Below, in pieces: positions 8,187 through 17,830 of a stretch of 64,000 bases of DNA. Within the stretch, counting starts at the first letter, position 1. Each line of letters opens with the position of its first letter. The notes under the pieces are model-generated. The model made no database searches, was not told where the DNA came from, and worked only from the letters and a program-made list of their open reading frames with translations. The DNA is taken from NCBI GenBank assembly GCA_021776175.1, contig JAJFGJ010000036.1:1-64000 (forward strand), read 5' to 3'. The DNA is from Kiloniellaceae bacterium. Its GTDB lineage: Bacteria; Pseudomonadota; Alphaproteobacteria; Kiloniellales; J153. Made by a program: the position numbers and the translations under genes.

Positions 8187-8383
8187 GGGGAGTATTGACG
8201 AAAGTTAAAAGGGCGGGGTTTAGTGGATAGAATCCTATTCACCGCCTCGGCATATCATGCTTGCCAATTCCAAGAACAAGAATGATAAGTTTCGACTATG
8301 GCGAATTTGCGGCAGTCTATACACCGGCCTTCGAGTCTGGCAACGCCAGACGACAAGGATTCCGGCCAATTTGCGTGACGGCC

Positions 8384-9010
8384 ATGCCCCATTCACACCC
8401 CACCGATAATCCACCGACGGGCACCGGCAGCGACCGCGCGTCGGGGCCCGCGCCGGTGAAAACATGCGCCGTGCCGGCGAAAACGATCGTTTTGGTTGGC
8501 CTGATGGGGGCTGGGAAATCGTGCATCGGACGCCGGCTGGCAAGCGGTTTCGGGCTGAGCTTCGTCGACGCGGACGCCGAGATCGAAGCCGCGGCCGGCT
8601 GCGCCATCGAAGATATTTTCGAGCGCCACGGCGAAGCCGCCTTCCGCGACGGCGAGCGCCGGGTGATCGCGCGGCTTTTGGATCGCCCGGCGCACGTCAT
8701 GGCGACCGGAGGCGGCTCTTTCATGGATGCGGGCACCCGGGCGCTCATCAAGGAACGCGGCATCTCGCTGTGGCTCAAGGCGGATCTCGCGTTGTTGCTC
8801 AAACGCACCGCGCGGCGCGATCACCGTCCCCTGCTTAAACGCGGCGATCCGGAGGAGATACTGGCCCACCTGATCGAGGAGCGTTATCCGATCTACGCCG
8901 AGGCGGATATCGCGATCGACAGCCAGGACGGCCCGCCCGAGGTCACGGTCGCACGCGCACGCGCGGCGATAAACGCCTATTTAGGCACCCCGGACACAGC
9001 GCCGGCATGA
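8384..9010 (+). CDS. aroK: Shikimate kinase
   Basis: A 208-residue P-loop kinase that phosphorylates shikimate at O3 with ATP in the chorismate pathway. It has Walker A GLMGAGKS (residues 39-46), the shikimate-binding FVDADAEIE with its Asp, the FRDGERRV segment with the conserved Arg, GGGSFMD (Walker B-like Gly-Gly-Gly), and the lid RRDHRPLL. Start ATG 8384 gives a 30-residue tail before the core; further upstream in-frame starts exist but would add 41 unusual residues. The last four bases (ATGA) overlap aroB, so the two shikimate-pathway genes are translationally coupled, an arrangement common in Proteobacteria. Confidence 0.9.
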   Translation: MPHSHPTDNPPTGTGSDRASGPAPVKTCAVPAKTIVLVGLMGAGKSCIGRRLASGFGLSFVDADAEIEAAAGCAIEDIFERHGEAAFRDGERRVIARLLDRPAHVMATGGGSFMDAGTRALIKERGISLWLKADLALLLKRTARRDHRPLLKRGDPEEILAHLIEERYPIYAEADIAIDSQDGPPEVTVARARAAINAYLGTPDTAPA

Positions 9011-10122
9011 CCGCGCCGCTTCGCCAACGCGTAGCCTTGGGCGACCGGAGTTACGACATTCTGATCGGCGACGATTTGCTTGCCGCGGCCGGGAGTCATA
9101 TCGCCCCTGTCCTGCGCCAGCGGCGCGTTATCGTGGTGACCGACACCACCGTCGCGGCCTTACACTTGGCCGCGCTAGAGCGCTCCTTGAGCGATGCCGA
9201 CATCCGTCATGAGGCGGTGGTCCTGCCCCCGGGAGAGCAAACCAAGGATTTCGCGCACCTGGAAAAACTGATCGCGCGCCTGCTCGAATTGAAGATCGAG
9301 CGGGGCACCGCCTTGGTTGCCTTGGGCGGCGGCGTGATCGGCGACCTGACCGGCTTCGCCGCCGCCGTCGTGCTGCGCGGCATAGACTTCGTGCAAGTCC
9401 CGACCACGCTCCTGGCCCAGGTCGACAGCTCGGTCGGCGGCAAGACCGGCATCAATACCGCCTACGGCAAGAACCTGGTCGGCAGCTTTCATCAGCCGCG
9501 CCTGGTTCTGGCCGATACTGCGGCACTGTCCAGCCTGCCGCGCCGTCAACTCCTGGCCGGTTACGCCGAGGTGGTGAAATACGGCGTGATCGACCGGCCC
9601 GAGTTCTTCACCTGGCTGGAGGGCCATGGGACGGCCGTGATTGAGGGCGATCCGGGCGCCCGCCAGCACGCGGTGAGCGAAAGCTGCGCCGCCAAGGCCG
9701 AAATTGTCGCCGAGGACGAACGCGAGAGGGGGCGGCGGGGCCTCCTGAACCTTGGCCACACCTTCGGCCATGCCTTGGAGGCCGAAACCGGCTTTGGCGA
9801 TGAGCTTCTCCACGGCGAGGCGGTTGCCATCGGCATGGTCCTGGCCCTCGATTTATCGGTACGGCTCAATCTGTGCCCGGCCGCGGACTCGGCACGCTTG
9901 CGCCGCCACCTGGCGGCGGTAGGCTTGGCGACCGGGGTGGAGAGGTTCCAGGGGCGCATCTGGAGTCCGCGCCGGCTGACAGAGCACATGGCGCGGGATA
10001 AAAAGGTAACGGACGGGCGCACGACTTTTGTCATGGCGCGCGGCATCGGCCGGGCGTTCCTGAGCGAAAATGTCGATATAACGGAGGTCGAAGCGCTTTT
10101 AACCGATACCCTCGCCGCCTGA
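9007..10122 (+). CDS. aroB: 3-dehydroquinate synthase
   Basis: A 371-residue enzyme that converts DAHP to 3-dehydroquinate using NAD and a divalent metal. Signature segments are GEQTKDFAHLEKL, ALGGGVIGDLTGFAAAVVLRG (NAD-binding glycine cluster), PTTLLAQVDSSVGGKTGIN, KNLVGSFHQP, LAGYAEVVKYG, LNLGHTFGHALE (metal-ligand histidines) and LHGEAVAIGM. Length is normal. It starts inside the aroK stop. A short tandem duplication that includes its stop codon follows immediately. Confidence 0.95.
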   Translation: MTAPLRQRVALGDRSYDILIGDDLLAAAGSHIAPVLRQRRVIVVTDTTVAALHLAALERSLSDADIRHEAVVLPPGEQTKDFAHLEKLIARLLELKIERGTALVALGGGVIGDLTGFAAAVVLRGIDFVQVPTTLLAQVDSSVGGKTGINTAYGKNLVGSFHQPRLVLADTAALSSLPRRQLLAGYAEVVKYGVIDRPEFFTWLEGHGTAVIEGDPGARQHAVSESCAAKAEIVAEDERERGRRGLLNLGHTFGHALEAETGFGDELLHGEAVAIGMVLALDLSVRLNLCPAADSARLRRHLAAVGLATGVERFQGRIWSPRRLTEHMARDKKVTDGRTTFVMARGIGRAFLSENVDITEVEALLTDTLAA

Positions 10123-10155
10123 ATACTCATATCAAGCTGAATACTCATATCAAGG
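10120..10155. repeat. 18-bp tandem duplication at the aroB stop
   Basis: The 18-base unit TGAATACTCATATCAAGC (10120-10137) is followed at once by a second unit (10138-10155) that differs only in the last base. The first three bases of unit one are the aroB stop codon. It leaves the coding frames untouched and lies before the next gene's start at 10179. Confidence 0.9.
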
Positions 10156-10178
10156 ATCGCCGATCGGCACCCCCAGAA

Positions 10179-11477
10179 ATGGAAATTGATATCCTCATCC
10201 CCATCGGCGCCATATTGGCGTTGCTCGTCGCCTCCGCCTTTTTCTCAGGCTCGGAGACATCCCTGACCGCCGCCTCCCTGCCGCGCATGCACACGCTCGA
10301 GCAGCAAGGCGACCACCGTGCCGCCTTGGTCAACAAGCTGTGGCGGCAAAAGGAGCGGCTGATCGGCGCCATCCTGCTCGGCAATAACCTGGTCAACATC
10401 ATGGCCTCGGCGCTTGCGACCGGCGTGCTCATAAACTATTTCGGCGACGCGGGCGTTATCTACGCGACCGTCGCGATGACCCTGTTGATCTTGATCTTCG
10501 CCGAGGTCCTGCCAAAGACCTATGCCATACGCCATGCCGACCGCATCGCCTTGCGCGTGGCGCCGATCATGGGCCCGCTGATCAAGCTGCTGTTCCCGAT
10601 CACCCATGCCATACATGTCGTGGTTCGCGCCACGCTTAAGGTTTTAGGGGTGGAAATGTCGGATCGCTTGGAGATCGCGCATACCGAGGAGGAACTGCGA
10701 GGCGCGATCGACCTGCATGCCGGCGAAAGCGAGGAAGTACGCCACGAGCGAGCCATGCTACGCTCCATCCTCGACCTGGCCGATGTCGCGGTCGGGGATA
10801 TTCTAACCCATCGCAAGAAGGTCATATCCATCGACACTGGATTGCCGCCGGCTCAGCTCGTTGAGGAGGTCCTTCGAAGCCCGCACACGCGCCTGCCCCT
10901 GTGGCAAGACAACCCCGACAACATAGTTGGCGTGCTGCACGCCAAGGCACTTCTGCGGGCGGTTCACGCGCTGCCCACGCTGGATGAACTAGATGTGCTT
11001 ACGATCGCCAGCCCGCCCTGGTTCATCCCCGAATCGACGGACCTGTTATCGCAGTTGCAAGCTTTCCGCTCGCGCCACGAGCACTTCGCCATCGTTGTCG
11101 ACGAGTACGGCGAGGTTCTGGGTATCGTCACCCTGGAAGATATCCTGGAGGAAATCGTCGGTGAAATCGAGGACGAGCACGACATCGAGATCGAAGGCGT
11201 CCAGATGCAACCAGACGGCAGCCTCGTGGTCGATGGCGGTGTGACAATCCGCGATTTGAACCGCCAATTCGAATGGCGCCTGCCCGACGAGGAAGCGGCG
11301 ACCGTCGCCGGCCTGGTGTTGCATGAGGCGCGGCGCATTCCCAACGTCGGTCAAGCCTTCGTGTTTCACAACTTCCGTTTCGAGATCTTGAGCCGCCAGC
11401 GGAATCAGATCACCTCGATCAGAATGCGGCCGCTAACAGAGGAAGGGACGACCATCCCCCTCCCGCCCGAGGCTTAA
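10179..11477 (+). CDS. CNNM/CorB-type membrane protein with DUF21, CBS pair and CorC/HlyC domain
   Basis: A 432-residue inner-membrane protein. Residues 1-190 form the DUF21 transporter domain with hydrophobic segments at the N-terminus (IGAILALLVASAFFSGSETS), near 60-85 and near 90-115, including the conserved FFSGSETSLTAAS and AEVLPKTYA motifs. Residues about 200-335 hold two CBS domains (LRSILDLADVAVGDILTHR; VVDEYGEVLGIVTLEDILEEIVGEIEDEHD), and the C-terminal 80 residues are the transporter-associated domain (DGGVTIRDLNRQFEW, VAGLVLHEARRIPNVG). The family is linked to magnesium or cobalt homeostasis. Role here is inferred from the family only. It is probably cotranscribed with aroKB, with a 56-base gap. 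Confidence 0.88.
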   Translation: MEIDILIPIGAILALLVASAFFSGSETSLTAASLPRMHTLEQQGDHRAALVNKLWRQKERLIGAILLGNNLVNIMASALATGVLINYFGDAGVIYATVAMTLLILIFAEVLPKTYAIRHADRIALRVAPIMGPLIKLLFPITHAIHVVVRATLKVLGVEMSDRLEIAHTEEELRGAIDLHAGESEEVRHERAMLRSILDLADVAVGDILTHRKKVISIDTGLPPAQLVEEVLRSPHTRLPLWQDNPDNIVGVLHAKALLRAVHALPTLDELDVLTIASPPWFIPESTDLLSQLQAFRSRHEHFAIVVDEYGEVLGIVTLEDILEEIVGEIEDEHDIEIEGVQMQPDGSLVVDGGVTIRDLNRQFEWRLPDEEAATVAGLVLHEARRIPNVGQAFVFHNFRFEILSRQRNQITSIRMRPLTEEGTTIPLPPEA

Positions 11478-11577
11478 GCGGCAGCCTTCTCCTCACGCCG
11501 CGCCCTGCCGGTTTGACGGCGAACCTGGGGCCGATATAGTGCGGCGCAACATAACAACGACAACCGAAGAGCAATGA

Positions 11578-12159
11578 ATGCCCCTGCCCCTTACTGACCT
11601 CGAGCGCGAGCATCTGCACTCCCGAACCATCGATTTCCAAGGATTCCGCCGGGAGGATGGGCTGTTCGATATCGAAGGGCATCTGACCGACGTAAAATCC
11701 TATGGTTTCACCAACGAGTATCGCGGCAAAATCAAGGCCGGCGAAGCCCTCCACGACATGTGGTTGCGCGTGACCTTGGACGAGGAGTTGATCGTGCGCG
11801 ATATCGAAGCGGTTACCGACCACGGGCCCTATGAGCTGTGCCCGGCCGTGACGCCTAATTTTAAGCGCTTGATCGGCCAGCGCGTGGCCGCCGGCTGGCG
11901 CCGTGTCGTGCGCGAGAAAGTCGGTGGCGTGGAGGGTTGCACCCATCTAGCCGAAATGCTCGTCGCGATGGGCACCGTCGCGTTCCAGACCCTTTATCCG
12001 TTTCTAGTCAAACGGAACCGGGAGAAACAGCGCTCCGGGCGGCCACCGCTCTTGAACGGCTGCCACATCTTCAGCAGCGAGGGCGAGTTCGCCAGGAAGC
12101 AATGGCCGGAATTTTACACCGGCCCCAAGGAAGGCGCGCCGGGCGGCAAAATCCAGTGA
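11578..12159 (+). CDS. DUF2889 family protein
   Basis: A 193-residue cytoplasmic protein matching the DUF2889 family: early HSRTIDFQGFRREDGLFDIEGHLTDVK, the central MWLRVTLDEELIVRDIEA and CTHLAEMLVAMGTVAFQTLYP. Members are small soluble proteins of unknown biochemical role found in Proteobacteria, often close to degradation or transport genes. The conserved Cys-Thr-His-Leu segment suggests a metal or catalytic site, but that is inference. It is 100 bases downstream of the CBS protein. The gap upstream shows no obvious terminator. Confidence 0.75.
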   Translation: MPLPLTDLEREHLHSRTIDFQGFRREDGLFDIEGHLTDVKSYGFTNEYRGKIKAGEALHDMWLRVTLDEELIVRDIEAVTDHGPYELCPAVTPNFKRLIGQRVAAGWRRVVREKVGGVEGCTHLAEMLVAMGTVAFQTLYPFLVKRNREKQRSGRPPLLNGCHIFSSEGEFARKQWPEFYTGPKEGAPGGKIQ

Positions 12160-12215
12160 AATCTGGAAATCTTGGAATTAGAAATTCCGGAAACCGCTAA
12201 TATTCGCGATCCGCG

Positions 12216-12599
12216 TCACGGTATATCGGCCCGCCGATAGGAATCGCCATTCAAGCCCACCGGCGCCCGCCGGAGGTGGCGGCTAGAGAACAGCAGGCCG
12301 TGACCGTTCCGCGCGTGGCCGTCTTCGGTCGCGGCAACCCGAAAATAGGTCAGGGTAAAGACGCGGATGGCAGCCGTTAGGCTGGAAGCCTGACGGCGCG
12401 CGTCGATGAGGCCGCAAACATCGTGCAAGGACATATCTTCACGGCGGCATATCTCCGCCAGGGAGTCCCACATGGCCGGTTCAAGCCGTATGCTGGTGCG
12501 GCGCCGGCCGATAAACACATTCCGATTGACCAGGGTGCTCGGCCCCCGGCTGGTCGGCGCCGGTCGGCTATCGCTGTGGGGTTCTGAACTCTCTGGCAT
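12216..12599 (-). CDS. Ribbon-helix-helix domain protein
   Basis: About 127 residues from ATG 12599. Residues 25-95 match the RHH_4 (PF13467) domain: strand VNRNVFIGRRRTSIRLEPAMW then helices SLAEICRREDMSLHDVC and RQASSLTAAIRVFTLTYFR. Such proteins are small putative DNA-binding regulators; the strand residues that would contact DNA are RRTSIRLE. The N- and C-terminal tails (about 25 and 30 residues) are low in hydrophobics. The start is uncertain: an in-frame ATG at 12674 would add 25 residues. Convergent with DUF2889 and divergent from bolA, with a 222-base AT-richer gap that could hold both promoters. Confidence 0.7.
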   Translation of the reverse strand: MPESSEPHSDSRPAPTSRGPSTLVNRNVFIGRRRTSIRLEPAMWDSLAEICRREDMSLHDVCGLIDARRQASSLTAAIRVFTLTYFRVAATEDGHARNGHGLLFSSRHLRRAPVGLNGDSYRRADIP

Positions 12600-12821
12600 A
12601 TAGTCGGTCAAAATCGATCCCCCGCTTGGCAATTGAACTGCCTGCCATGGTAGGATTGATTTGTTAAAAAACAACTATGAATTGTATTACTGGCGCACAT
12701 ACAACCAATCAACATTTCGTGATGAGCATCATCCCAGCCCCGGCGAGGGCGGAGCATCTGTTGTGCGGAGCCAGACCGCCTATATTAAAAGAGCCTGATC
12801 CGCCGTAACTTGGGGAAAATC

Positions 12822-13142
12822 ATGATTATGCAACGCAACATCGAAGCGAAGCTGCGCGCGGCCCTGGATCCGGCCCACCTGCAGGTTATCAACGAAAGCC
12901 ATAGGCATAGCGTGCCGCCCGGATCGGAGTCGCACTTCAAGGTAATCGTGGTATCGAAGCATTTCGAGGGCCAAGGCCTGCTCGGCCGGCACCAGGCTGT
13001 AAACGTCCTTTTAGGCGACGAACTGCAGAATGGAGTCCATGCCTTATCGATGCAGACCCATACGCCCGAGGAATGGGCGCGCCGCGATGGCCGGGTCTTG
13101 CCCTCGCCCGACTGCATGGGCGGCGGCAAGACCGGCAACTGA
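12822..13142 (+). CDS. bolA: BolA family protein
   Basis: A 106-residue BolA-type protein of the class II KH-like fold. It has the family core HFKVIVVSKHFEGQGLLGRHQAVN with the conserved His used for Fe-S ligation with a monothiol glutaredoxin, and the closing VHALSMQTHTPEEWA. BolA partners with Grx in iron-sulfur and iron regulation and affects morphology. Start ATG 12822 was chosen because GGGGA lies 5 bases upstream; a TTG four codons earlier and an ATG two codons later are possible. The C-terminal extension (RVLPSPDCMGGGKTGN) is longer than in short BolA proteins. Followed by a J-domain gene and cobST on the same strand. Confidence 0.88.
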   Translation: MIMQRNIEAKLRAALDPAHLQVINESHRHSVPPGSESHFKVIVVSKHFEGQGLLGRHQAVNVLLGDELQNGVHALSMQTHTPEEWARRDGRVLPSPDCMGGGKTGN

Positions 13143-13265
13143 GCCTCCAGCCGCCCAGGACCCGAACACCTCGAACGCCCGCCGCGGCATTTTTCCGAGG
13201 CGCGAAATGGGCCGTGCGGCGGTGGCCGCTTGCCAGCACCGGGCCCCATATCCATACTTCAAGCC

Positions 13266-13835
13266 ATGCGCCGCGTGAATCAAAAAGAGATCGATATCCC
13301 GTTTGAGTACCCCTCCTCGCATGAGCGGGGGTGCCAGTTTTCGGGATGCCGTAATAGCGGAATTTACCGCGCGCCGGTCGGGCGCGACCAACTGAACGAG
13401 TATTACTGGTTCTGCCTCGATCATGTGCGCGCCTATAACCTATCTTGGAACTTCTACGCCGGCATGAGCGAGGGCGAGGTAGAATACCGCCGCAGGCACG
13501 ACACCGTATGGGAACGGCCAAGCTGGCCCTTTGGCCGCTTCGGCGAACAGCGGCCCGCCGGCGACGATCCTAGCGACCCAAGGTTTCACGACAGTTTTGG
13601 TTTTTTTTCCGACGATCCTTCTGGTCCGGCCCGGGCGCGGCCGAAGACCGAGGAGCAAAAGGCCCTGGCCGTCCTGGACCTCGCGGAACCGGTGACGTTT
13701 CAGGACGTCAAGGCGCGCTACAAGGCTTTGGCCAAGAAGCTGCACCCGGACGCGAATGGCGGCGATACCGAGGCGGAAGAACGCCTCAAGTCGGTTAATC
13801 AAGCTTACGCGGCCTTGAAGATCAGCTTCGCATGA
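13266..13835 (+). CDS. J-domain (DnaJ-like) protein with N-terminal cysteine-containing domain
   Basis: A 189-residue protein. The C-terminal 60 residues form a J domain: FQDVKARYKALAKKLHPDANGGD with the essential HPD tripeptide, then RLKSVNQAYAALK. The first 75 residues have CQFSGCRNSGIYRAP and WFCLDHVRAYN, which look like a small Cys/His metal site. A flexible Pro/Asp-rich link joins the two. It likely recruits Hsp70 (DnaK) to a specific client. Start ATG 13266 (MRRVNQKE) is preferred over an in-frame ATG at 13230. It lies between bolA and cobS, an order I associate with several alphaproteobacteria, so a link with metal-protein assembly is plausible but unproven. Confidence 0.82.
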   Translation: MRRVNQKEIDIPFEYPSSHERGCQFSGCRNSGIYRAPVGRDQLNEYYWFCLDHVRAYNLSWNFYAGMSEGEVEYRRRHDTVWERPSWPFGRFGEQRPAGDDPSDPRFHDSFGFFSDDPSGPARARPKTEEQKALAVLDLAEPVTFQDVKARYKALAKKLHPDANGGDTEAEERLKSVNQAYAALKISFA

Positions 13836-13942
13836 TTTACCAAGTCGGCGAAGCTTGGCGGCGTGTGTCCTTTTCGCGTTTTCCGGGCCCGCGCCGGCCA
13901 TATACAAATCGGTTAGCCTGCACTTAATTCCAAGGAGTTACC

Positions 13943-14944
13943 ATGGCCCCCACTTCCGTCACCGGAGGCGGCGATCCGCCGATGGATGGACCGGACATCA
14001 CCGTTTCGGTCCGCCAGACATTCGGGATCGATTGCGACATGCAGGTCCCGGCCTTCAGTCAGTCGAATGAACACGTCCCGGACCTGGACGAAGCGTACCG
14101 CTTCGACCACGACACCACGCTCGCGATCCTGGCCGGTTACGCCTACAACCGCCGGGTCATGATCCAAGGCTATCACGGCACCGGCAAATCGACTCATATC
14201 GAGCAGGTTTCCGCGCGCCTCAATTGGCCCTGCCTGCGCATCAACCTGGACAGCCACATCAGCCGTATCGACCTGGTCGGCAAGGATGCGATCGTTCTGA
14301 AAGACGGTAAGCAGATCACGGAATTTCGCGAGGGCTTGCTGCCCTGGTGCCTGCAACGGCCCATGGCCCTGGTGTTCGACGAATACGACGCCGGAAGGCC
14401 CGATGTGATGTTCGTGATCCAGCGGGTGCTGGAGGTCGAGGGCCGCTTGACGCTGCTCGACCAAAACCGTGTGATCAAGCCGCACCCGGCCTTCCGCCTG
14501 TTCTCGACCACCAACACCATTGGCCTGGGGGACACTTCCGGCCTCTATCACGGCACGCAGCAACTCAACCAGGGCCAGATGGACCGCTGGAACATCGTTG
14601 CCACCTTGAATTACCTGCCCCACGACGAAGAGGTCGAGATCGTCCTCGCCAAGTGCCCGGAATACGAAAGCAAGGAAGGCCGCGAATCGCTTTCGGCCAT
14701 GGTCGCGCTGGCCGATCTGAGCCGCAGCGGCTTCATCAACGGCGATATCTCGACCGTGATGAGTCCGCGTACGGTCATGACTTGGGCTCAGAATGCGAAG
14801 ATTTTCAACGACGTGGGTTTTGCATTCCGGGTCACCTTCCTGAACAAGTGCGACGAAATCGAACGCCCGGTGGTCGCCGAATACTACCAGCGCTGCTTCG
14901 GCACCGACCTGCCCGAAAGCGGGGTTAAGGCAAGTTTAGTGTAG
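13943..14944 (+). CDS. cobS: Aerobic cobaltochelatase subunit CobS
   Basis: A 333-residue AAA+ ATPase that, with CobT and CobN, inserts cobalt into hydrogenobyrinate a,c-diamide. Walker [10 protein letters not shown] (residues 76-84) and Walker [12 protein letters not shown] (about 142-152) are intact; the sensor segment [14 protein letters not shown] follows. A strong AAGGAG ribosome site precedes the ATG by about 7 bases. cobT follows 34 bases later. CobN, the large subunit, is not in the window. Confidence 0.94.
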   Translation: MAPTSVTGGGDPPMDGPDITVSVRQTFGIDCDMQVPAFSQSNEHVPDLDEAYRFDHDTTLAILAGYAYNRRVMIQGYHGTGKSTHIEQVSARLNWPCLRINLDSHISRIDLVGKDAIVLKDGKQITEFREGLLPWCLQRPMALVFDEYDAGRPDVMFVIQRVLEVEGRLTLLDQNRVIKPHPAFRLFSTTNTIGLGDTSGLYHGTQQLNQGQMDRWNIVATLNYLPHDEEVEIVLAKCPEYESKEGRESLSAMVALADLSRSGFINGDISTVMSPRTVMTWAQNAKIFNDVGFAFRVTFLNKCDEIERPVVAEYYQRCFGTDLPESGVKASLV

Positions 14945-14978
14945 GGGGCGGAATGCGGCGGCAACCTCCAAGCGATTC

Positions 14979-16853
14979 ATGACCGACACTGAATCCCCGA
15001 TCGATCGCTTCAAGCGCACGACCGGCGCCGCGATTCGCGCGATTGCAGAGCGTGACGACATCGCGGCTTCCTTTGCCCCCGGCCCGCAAGGGCTGATCGG
15101 CAATGAAGTGCGCCTGCCGTTACCCTCGCGCGATCTGCCGACGGCGGAGGTCGCCTCGGTGCGCGGCGAAGCGGATGCCGCCGCCCTGCGCCTGCGCTAC
15201 CACGATCAGGCGGTCCACCGGGCGCGCCGGCCAAGCGCCGAGGACGCTCAAGCGATCTACGACACCGTCGAGCAGACCCGTTGCGAGGCCCTGGGTATGC
15301 GGCGCATGGCCGGTGTCGCGGCCAATCTGGACGCCGCGATGGAGGAACACTACCGCGGGCGCGGCTATGGCCGCGCCGCCGATCGGGAAGACGTGCCCCT
15401 GGCCGAGGTTCTGCGCGTGCTCGCGCGCGAAGCCATGACCGGCATGCCGCCGCCGCCGACGGCCAAGGCCATGGTCGATCTGTGGCGCCCCGGTTTGGAG
15501 CCGCGGGCCCTGTCGGACCTGAAGGAACTTGGCGAGCGGATCGAAGATCAGGAAGGTTACGCCGAGGTGATGCGCCGCCTGCTCAACCATCTGGACATTG
15601 AAATAGGCCAAGACGACGAAGCAAGCGACGACGATCAGGAAAATCAAGGCGACGATAACCAGGACGACTCCTCGGAAACGGACGGCGAAGGCGGCGAACG
15701 CGAGGCCGACGACGCCCAGGCCTCCCTGGAAGGGCAGCGCGGCGAGGCCAGCGACGCGGACGGCACCGACGATCAGCAAGCCGGCGCCGACAGCGAAATG
15801 ATGCCGGGCGCGGGCGACGAAGAACCGGGCCACCCCGGCGATCCGCAACACTTGGACGGCGGCCGCAATTATCGTGACAAGGACACTTACCGGGGCTTCA
15901 CCACCCAATTCGACGAGATCGTCGAGGCGGCGGACCTTTGCGACCCGGATGAGCTAGGCCGTCTGCGTGAAATGCTGGATCAGCAGCTATCCAGCCTGAG
16001 CAGCGTGATCTCGCGCCTGGCCAATCGGCTTCAACGCCGTCTCTTGGCTAAACAGACGCGCGATTGGGAGTTCAATCTTGAAGAGGGGATTCTGGATACC
16101 GCGCGCCTGGTGCGCGTGGTGACCAATCCGCTCCATTCCCTATCCTTCAAGGAGGAAAAGGACATGGAGTTCCGCGATACCGTCGTTACCCTGCTGATCG
16201 ACAACTCCGGCTCCATGCGCGGCCGGCCGATCACCGTGGCGGCCTTGTGCGCGGACATACTGGCGCGCACGCTGGAGCGCTGCGGCGTGAAGGTCGAGAT
16301 CCTTGGCTTCACGACCCGCATGTGGAAAGGCGGCCAATCGCGCGAAGCTTGGATCGCGGCCGGCAAGCCGCCGGCGCCGGGCCGCCTCAACGATCTGCGT
16401 CATATTATCTACAAGTCGGCGGACGCGCCTTGGCGGCGGGCGCGCAAGAATCTGGGCCTCATGCTGCGCGAGGGCATCCTCAAGGAAAACATCGACGGCG
16501 AAGCGCTGTTGTGGGCGCACAACCGCTTGCTCGCGCGGCGCGAACAGCGCCGCATCCTCATGGTCATTTCCGACGGCGCGCCGGTCGACGATTCGACACT
16601 GTCCGTCAATCCCGGCAATTACCTGGAACGGCACCTGCGCGACGTCATCGGCTATATCGAGAATCGCTCACCGGTCGAACTCACCGCGATCGGCATCGGC
16701 CACGACGTCACCCGCTATTACCGCCGCGCGGTCACCATCGTCGACGCCGAGCAGCTGGGCGGGGCGGTAACCGAACAATTGGCGGCGCTGTTCGACGACG
16801 ATGACACCCCGGCCAAGGCCGGCCCCCGGCGCCGGAAGCGCGTTCACGCCTAG
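14979..16853 (+). CDS. cobT: Aerobic cobaltochelatase subunit CobT
   Basis: A 624-residue CobT. The N-terminal part is helical; residues about 207-300 are extremely acidic and low-complexity (runs of Asp, Glu, Gln, Gly), as in other CobT proteins. The C-terminal third is a von Willebrand A domain with the metal-ion-dependent adhesion motif DNSGSM (residues 408-413) and [16 protein letters not shown]. It forms the ring complex with CobS that powers CobN. It is directly downstream of cobS. The enzyme implies aerobic cobalamin synthesis, which the mutase at 21.5 kb requires. Confidence 0.94.
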   Translation: MTDTESPIDRFKRTTGAAIRAIAERDDIAASFAPGPQGLIGNEVRLPLPSRDLPTAEVASVRGEADAAALRLRYHDQAVHRARRPSAEDAQAIYDTVEQTRCEALGMRRMAGVAANLDAAMEEHYRGRGYGRAADREDVPLAEVLRVLAREAMTGMPPPPTAKAMVDLWRPGLEPRALSDLKELGERIEDQEGYAEVMRRLLNHLDIEIGQDDEASDDDQENQGDDNQDDSSETDGEGGEREADDAQASLEGQRGEASDADGTDDQQAGADSEMMPGAGDEEPGHPGDPQHLDGGRNYRDKDTYRGFTTQFDEIVEAADLCDPDELGRLREMLDQQLSSLSSVISRLANRLQRRLLAKQTRDWEFNLEEGILDTARLVRVVTNPLHSLSFKEEKDMEFRDTVVTLLIDNSGSMRGRPITVAALCADILARTLERCGVKVEILGFTTRMWKGGQSREAWIAAGKPPAPGRLNDLRHIIYKSADAPWRRARKNLGLMLREGILKENIDGEALLWAHNRLLARREQRRILMVISDGAPVDDSTLSVNPGNYLERHLRDVIGYIENRSPVELTAIGIGHDVTRYYRRAVTIVDAEQLGGAVTEQLAALFDDDDTPAKAGPRRRKRVHA

Positions 16854-16860
16854 ATCGGTT

Positions 16861-17646
16861 TTAGCCCATCAACTGGGCCTTGAAGAAGGCGAGGGTGCGC
16901 GCCCAGGCGAGCCTGGCATCCTCGGCGTCGTAGCGCGCCTGGGTCGGATTGGCGAAGGCATGATCGGCCTCGTACCAGTGCGCCGTGACGCTTTTCTCCG
17001 CTTGCGCCATGGCGGCTTGAAAGCCCGCGACCATGTCCTTGTCGATCCACTTGTCCCGGGTCGCGAAATGACCCAGCACCGGCCCCTTTAAGGCGCCAAG
17101 CGCGCTTGCCGGCTGATTGACCCGGCCATAGTAAACCACCGTGGCCTCGACCGGCACGGCGATCGAGGCGTTGAGCGACCAGCCGCCGCCGAAACACCAG
17201 CCGACGGTTCCGATCTTGCCCGACACCGCCTTGTGGGCCTTAAGCCAGGCAATCCAGGACGCCAGGGTATCGGTCGCGACCGCCCCATCGACCGCCTTCA
17301 TGGCGCTGCGCGCACTCTCACGCGTGGTCGCGACCTTGCCGCCGTAAAGATCGACCGCCAGGGCGACATAACCCTGGGCGGCGAATTCCGCCGCCACCGA
17401 CTTGATCTGGTCGTTCAGGCCCCACCACTCGTGGACCAGCACGATCGCGGGCGCCGGCGCCGCGGCGGGCAGGGCCAAAGCCGCCGATACCTGTGCGCCG
17501 CCACTGGTTGTGAGAGACACCTCCTGAAGGCCAGCGGCGGCGGCGCGCGCTAGGCCCGGATCGGCGAGAATGGCGGCCAGGGGCAAACCAGCCAAAGGAG
17601 CCACGGCCAGGGCATTGAGAACTTGGCGGCGGGGAAGATTTGTCAT
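16861..17646 (-). CDS. Exported dienelactone hydrolase family protein
   Basis: A 261-residue alpha/beta hydrolase. The first 35 residues resemble a Tat signal (TNLPRRQVLNALAVAPLAGL with a double Arg, hydrophobic core, then ARA). The DLH triad is visible: nucleophile Cys in GWCFGGG, Asp in HFATRDKWIDKD and His in EADHAFANPTQ. The HEWWGLNDQIK segment is typical of the family. These enzymes hydrolyse dienelactones or esters, but periplasmic members have mostly unknown substrates. ATG 17646 is chosen because GGAGG precedes it by 6 bases; the frame is open further upstream but that part is not protein-like. Convergent with cobT. Confidence 0.85.
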   Translation of the reverse strand: MTNLPRRQVLNALAVAPLAGLPLAAILADPGLARAAAAGLQEVSLTTSGGAQVSAALALPAAAPAPAIVLVHEWWGLNDQIKSVAAEFAAQGYVALAVDLYGGKVATTRESARSAMKAVDGAVATDTLASWIAWLKAHKAVSGKIGTVGWCFGGGWSLNASIAVPVEATVVYYGRVNQPASALGALKGPVLGHFATRDKWIDKDMVAGFQAAMAQAEKSVTAHWYEADHAFANPTQARYDAEDARLAWARTLAFFKAQLMG

Positions 17647-17778
17647 GGGGCCTCCGGGTAATGCCAATGCTTGAACACGCGATTGATCAATCATGCGGCT
17701 TGGCATGGGAAATGGCGAGACGCCTCGCGCGAACGTGAACGCCGGGCGCCGGCCGTTTCGCGGTCCCAAAAACGCGAA

Positions 17779-17798
17779 AGGCCCGCAAAAGCGGGCCT
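17779..17798 (-). terminator. Rho-independent terminator for rpmB
   Basis: AGGCCCGC (17779-17786) and GCGGGCCT (17791-17798) pair perfectly around an AAAA loop. Read on the minus strand the hairpin is followed by TTCGCGTTTTT, and it lies 32 bases past the rpmB stop. The T-run starts six bases after the stem, so termination may be imperfect. Confidence 0.75.
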
Positions 17799-17830
17799 CG
17801 TGTCGCGATCCTAGCGGATCCGGTCTGAAC

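Noticed and set aside
8215..8240. Possible DnaA-box-like GTGGATA elements here and near 38101 and 39417
   Set aside because: Single degenerate matches, no cluster and no AT-rich unwinding region, so no origin is called despite the nearby mipZ.
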